From assembly GCF_023101765.2 (NCBI RefSeq), contig NC_064217.1, positions 2,604,001 to 2,668,000 on the forward strand: a DNA stretch of 64,000 nt, read 5' to 3'. The translations under genes and the position numbers were made by a program. A model generated the notes under the pieces. That model was not told where the DNA came from, searched no databases, and was given only the letters and a program-made list of their open reading frames with translations. Within the stretch, counting starts at the first letter, position 1, and each line of letters starts with the position of its first letter. Positions 59,891 to 64,000 of this stretch are shown here, piece by piece. The DNA comes from Spodoptera frugiperda (lineage: Eukaryota > Arthropoda > Insecta > Lepidoptera > Noctuidae).

Positions 59891-60117
59891 TAGGGAACAG
59901 AGAGTAAAGTACCCTAAGTAAAGGAGGATCCTACAACCAGGCGAGGTGATCGTGGCTGGTAGGCTTTCTGTATTCTATCCATGTTTATTCACATGTAAAC
60001 TTAATATGTACGATGTAAGATTTATGACGTCATGATCGTGAATGTACGACTTCTGTCGTTTTTCATCTGTCACTTGTCATGTGTTGCCATAGATACCTAC
60101 TTAATCGTTCTGTGTCT
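59891..60117 (+). repeat. Family F repeat: hairpin-headed element with CRE-like site
   Basis: It begins TAGGGAACAGAGAGTAAAGT then ACCCTA (a short hairpin), continues AAAGGAGGATCCTACAACCA, GGCGAGGTGATCGTGGCTGG, and includes TGACGTCA at 60025-60032 and GTCACTTGTCATGTGTTGCC. Two further copies lie at 23402-23590 and 50766-50993. No coding potential or poly(A) is seen. Confidence 0.7.
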
Positions 60118-60799
60118 TGTTTTAAAACTTAAAGTTCTAGTACACACCAGATGTCTCAAGTACTGCTAAAACATATTATTATAGAAGAAAATGTGTAATG
60201 TGGATGAGATTTGAAATAATGAGATATTAACAAACAGTTTTAGTAACACCTGGAAGTAAAATGGTGAAACCGTGACCGTGAGTAACAGCTTTAATTTTCC
60301 TGATTAACTTTGTAAAAAAAAAAGATTTGTTTCTCTCCCAATTAATATTGAACATTATTGTAATGCTTTTAATGAACAAATTTAAACATTTACTAAGTCT
60401 TATAATTAAGAAAGGTCATGTGTTAAATGGTTTACGGCGTAGAGTTATTTTGATATGTTAAGCCGTGTAATCTTGCCACGAGGTGAATGACTTTGTGCCA
60501 TTGTATAGTGTATGTAGGTAGTGGGATAAAGAAAACAAAGGGTATAGGCGATATGATTGGTAGTGCATGCATTAAACTATGAAACCTGTATTTCACCATC
60601 TCACTCATAGAACAATGGATATAGTGAGAGTATACAGTAATTCAGTTTTTTTATTGCTTTAAAAGTCTTGTGATGCTATATTTTCAATATTATGTAGTTC
60701 TAGTGCAAATATATAAATTGTGTGATATTCAATTTAATCAATGGTTTGATCCACATTACTAATGAATTTCAGTATTATATTGAAAGCTCACTACTAACA

Positions 60800-60945
60800 C
60801 TTCTTCTCCCATATCGTGGGCGTTTTTACAAACATACATGTTCTCATACACATCACACCCAGACGAGAAACAATAGTTTGTGGATCACATGAAGATGACC
60901 AACCGAGCAATCATGTTGTTGAGCAACAGACAGATAGCATTATAA
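60800..60945 (-). repeat. SINE family J, inverted
   Basis: ATATCGTGGGCGTTTTTACA, AACATACATGTTCTCATACA and TTTGTGGATCACATGAAGAT match the 47.7-kb copy. The frame at 60816-61010 is a by-product. Confidence 0.55.
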
Positions 60946-61227
60946 TAAAAATGATTATATTGATCATCGCCTTATTTATGCTTTGCATATACATAAACAT
61001 ACAAAGGTGATACATGATCACTTTATCAATAAATACATAACATAACTGAATAATTAACATTGAACCCCAGTGTATTTACTTTAGCTGTGTAAAGTAAACA
61101 CAGCTGTATAATACATATTAACTATATTGTTTACAGTATACACTGATGGGGACTTTGTTTGTGTGCTTACTATAAGGGAAACTTCTGCCTTTATAGAACA
61201 AACTGTGATGTTACTTAAAAATAATGT

Positions 61228-61355
61228 ATACTAACTTCTGCTAGCGCTGTCTGTTTACCAAATTTCATCAAAATCCGTTCAATCATTTCAACGTGATTGA
61301 CAGACAAACATGCAAACAAACAAACTTTCACATTAATTATAATATTAGTGTGATA
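61228..61355 (+). repeat. Family D copy, internally deleted
   Basis: CTAACTTCTGCTAGCGCTGT, AAATTTCATCAAAATCCGTT, GACAGACAAACATGCAAAC and ATTAATTATAATATTAGTGT match both ends of the family. Confidence 0.6.
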
Positions 61356-61510
61356 AGTCATACTACATACCTACCTGTTATTTTTGCAAATATTAGTACA
61401 CGATAATCCTAAAACTACAACCAGCCATCTAGGGACCCTAACTGTGATCCCTAAACCTACCAAACATAACCCAATTTTGTAAGGATTTTTTTTAACATAT
61501 TAAACGCCAT

Positions 61511-61523
61511 GGGGGGGGGGGGG
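61511..61523. repeat. Homopolymeric G tract (13 G)
   Basis: Thirteen consecutive G follow CCAT and precede CAAAAG. Length may be affected by sequencing error. Confidence 0.7.
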
Positions 61524-62181
61524 CAAAAGTAACCGGCGCTAGCATATGCTTTCAACAGATTTTTGACGTGTGACGTGTAATAGCTACTGATGATGAATAA
61601 GATGATGATAAATTCAGGTTCCGTCAAGTATCCATTGAATTAACACAATAATTTGTTATATAAGGACCGTATTTTAGTTTGTATCAGACATACACATGAG
61701 CAATACCAATATTTTTAACAATCTAAACAGTCAGCAAACATAACTTAACAAACAACACAAAGACGAACCTTCATCCCAAAATAAAAACTACTTATACATT
61801 CACAAATGAACTAAAAAAAAACCACCAAAGGCAGGACTAGTAAACAAGGAATTAGTCGCGACTTTCATGAATATACTAACACGGTACCAGAGGACAGTGG
61901 TACAATGTAATCCCACGTAATGCCGCGCGGTATCTAAACTAATTGGTTAATTCATTTAAACTCTACCCGACTGACTTGTGAATTATTAATGCTCACAATT
62001 TTCGTTAATATTCAATGTAGGTAAATTGGTCGTGTTCTATTCGTTCGGTTATTTTTGCCAGGCAAGGTGTGTGTAGATTTTATCTGATGTATTAGGTAGA
62101 TTTTTTTTGTTAAAAACCGACGACTTCCTTACGTAAGGAGAGTGCTCGTATAATTACATCATCAGCCTATGGATTATGGTC

Positions 62182-62220
62182 ATGGCTTGAAACTAGTCGA
62201 GTAACCTGTTCTACACGCTT
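62182..62220 (+). repeat. Family E arm fragment
   Basis: CATGGCTTGAAACTAGTCGA is identical to the right-arm core of the 9.2-kb palindrome. The rest is lost. Confidence 0.45.
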
Positions 62221-62871
62221 AATACGTGTTATTGATACCTAATATTTAAAAAAGTATATTATTTCTATTCCTGGTTTGGTGGCTGTGAGTAAAATTTTAT
62301 TCAATTGCATTGATGGTAGAGTGAAAAAATCCTACGAGTTCAAGCTAAGTGTTGGTTTTGATCTGAAAATGTTACATTCAAAAACAACTGAGTATAAAAA
62401 CATCACAAACAAAATCCAAAATGTTTCACAAAAAGCGCTTCCCTAATTCGGATCAACCCTTAGTCCCGAAATAACCCAATGTCGCCAATACAAATTCAAT
62501 TACATAATTCATTTAAACAATACCCCGCCCTCTGAATCATAAATAGCGAACAAAACAACTACCAATTGCATTTACTCACAAAAACTTGTCTAACCCAAAG
62601 TTAGAGAATTAACTTCACTAATTATTATACTAGGTACAATTAATGGAATTAAATTTTATTAAATAGTAGAATATTATAAAGTTTCGCTAATTTGTCTTTA
62701 GTTGGATTAAGACTTCGCTGTATACGAGTAATTTAATTTATGTGGATTAGTATTTTCTTATATGTGTTAATTTCGTGTTATTTGCTTATCAACAGTGCAT
62801 AGGGTTTCATTTATATATTTTTTATACAATACAGAGCTTGGAACTTGGAATATAAGGATCACCTAATGTTT

Positions 62872-63183
62872 TGAATGTAGGAGAGCCGTGCTTCGGTACG
62901 AATGGGCCGGCTCGACTGGAGTGATCTCACGACCTCACAGAAAACCGACGTCAAATAACGCTTACGTTGTGTTTCGTTGCGTAAGTGAGGTTGGCGGAGG
63001 CCTAATCCCCCTTCCCAATCTTCCCAAACCCTGATTCCCCAAGAACCCTTAAATTCCAAACCCTCTATTTAGCCAGTAACGCACTTGTAACGCCTCTGGT
63101 GTTCCGGGTGTACAGGGGCGGCGGTGATTGTTTACCATCAGGTGTTCCGTCGGCTCGTTTACAGGCCTATACCATAAAAAAAC
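62872..63183 (+). repeat. SINE-like family B, near-complete copy
   Basis: GAGAGCCGTGCTTCGGTACG, ACAGAAAACCGACGTCAAAT, AACGCACTTGTAACGCCTCT and a final CCATAAAAAAAC align with the other full copies. Confidence 0.75.
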
Positions 63184-63689
63184 CTTCACATGAGACTCAT
63201 AATTGGGCAAAATTTGATACATTTTACATATTCAACTCTAAAGACGTGGCGAGCAATTTTTTAAGATCATAATTCTAAGAACAACGTATGTAACTTGACT
63301 TAGGTAACCTTTGTATAACATGACATTTTACCTGAAGGCTTTTAGACTTTTAGTTAAGACTCATATTGTCTGACAAGACAGCTGTTTAGCTCGTATAAAA
63401 TAAGGTGTGGTTTAAGGTTTCCATATTCGTTAAGACGTCTACCAGTTGCCCATTTCTAACCATAAAAAAATCGATGTATGTTTATTAAAGATAAATTCAG
63501 GAGGACCGGATCACGACACAAGAAAATTTTAGTGTTTGGCAAAAAAGAGTTTTTATTTTAATTAGTCTACATACTTATACATACGGTACTTTTGAAAATA
63601 ATGTCGGTCGGTTCGTCAGTGAATCAAACCGAAAAGTAGATTCTTATGTATAACAAGTAAGAAATCCTGTCGTTACACTTATAATGCTA

Positions 63690-63860
63690 GGTAAATTTCC
63701 ATCGGGCACTTTTCCAGACTCCGTGCTACTACTGAGAATTCTTCAAAAAACCTAAAAAAAAAAACCAGCAATACTTTGCCCGCTCTGGGAATCGAACCCG
63801 AAACCCCTTGCCGATAGTCGCACTTGCGACCGACCAGTCGGTCAACGAGACAGGCAATTT
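63690..63860 (-). repeat. tRNA-derived SINE family G, inverted, well-preserved head
   Basis: GGGAATCGAACCCGAAACCC gives a complementary B box GGGTTCGATTCCC. GTCGCACTTGCGACCGACC and CCAGCAATACTTTGCCCGC match the family. It is not a functional tRNA: no acceptor stem closes around the boxes and a SINE body follows. Confidence 0.7.
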
Positions 63861-64000
63861 GAAGTCATTAATTACACATTAAGTTTTATTTCTGTTTGCA
63901 TACACTTGAATAATTATAATAATGTGACTCTTTATCTGTTAACAACTAAGAACAACTCTGCAAACAACACAATCATAGCATAATATGTTAAAGAGCCACA

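Larger units (their letters stand above)
61356..62871. other. AT-rich intergenic DNA
   Basis: Only the G tract at 61511 and a family E scrap at 62182 stand out. Confidence 0.55.

Noticed and set aside
63750..63860. Possible tRNA gene on the minus strand
   Set aside because: A and B box words are present but no acceptor or anticodon stems pair properly, and a SINE body follows; the same unit recurs near 6.1 and 6.8 kb.

Overview
This window looks like lepidopteran nuclear DNA, most probably from a noctuid-type moth. It is AT-rich and gene-poor, has spliceosomal introns, and is filled with short tRNA-derived SINEs, palindromic MITEs and 5'-truncated non-LTR retrotransposon tails of the kinds common in moth genomes. 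I see no bacterial operons, CRISPR arrays, rRNA genes, intact tRNA genes or viral genes.

Only one host protein-coding gene can be supported. It is a two-coding-exon gene on the + strand (29725-30763 joined to 32120-32571, 496 codons). It encodes a secreted or GPI-anchored leucine-rich-repeat adhesion protein that I consider connectin-like. A 5' non-coding exon probably lies upstream, because a good splice acceptor ends at 29690 just before the start codon. The 1.36-kb intron holds a compact, higher-complexity block (about 31085-31330) that is a plausible cis-regulatory element.

The only other long reading frame is the reverse-transcriptase half of a 5'-truncated non-LTR retrotransposon (40790-42568, 3' end near 43092). 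Its frame is undamaged, so the insertion is probably young.

Layout by region: 0.1-29 kb is repeat-rich intergenic DNA with SINEs of several families, four TIR elements (3505-3828, 8174-8310, 22751-22888 and a deleted mariner-like transposon at 19495-20191) and a long palindromic element at 9203-9407. 29-34 kb is the LRR gene and its 3' flank, which has a perfect 26-bp hairpin at 34082-34153. 34-43 kb has an RTE fragment, two MITEs and the retrotransposon. 43-64 kb is again intergenic, with a TIR element (44071-44887), many SINEs, a GC-rich island (49900-50115), a TA-rich palindrome (54903-54992) and three copies window-wide of a roughly 200-bp hairpin-headed repeat carrying a CRE-like octamer.

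I did not find a convincing previously undescribed multi-gene system. The items most worth checking are the intronic motif cluster, the CRE-bearing repeat family and the palindromic element family. Repeat family letters (A to J) are labels of my own. They come from comparing copies inside this window by eye, not from a database.
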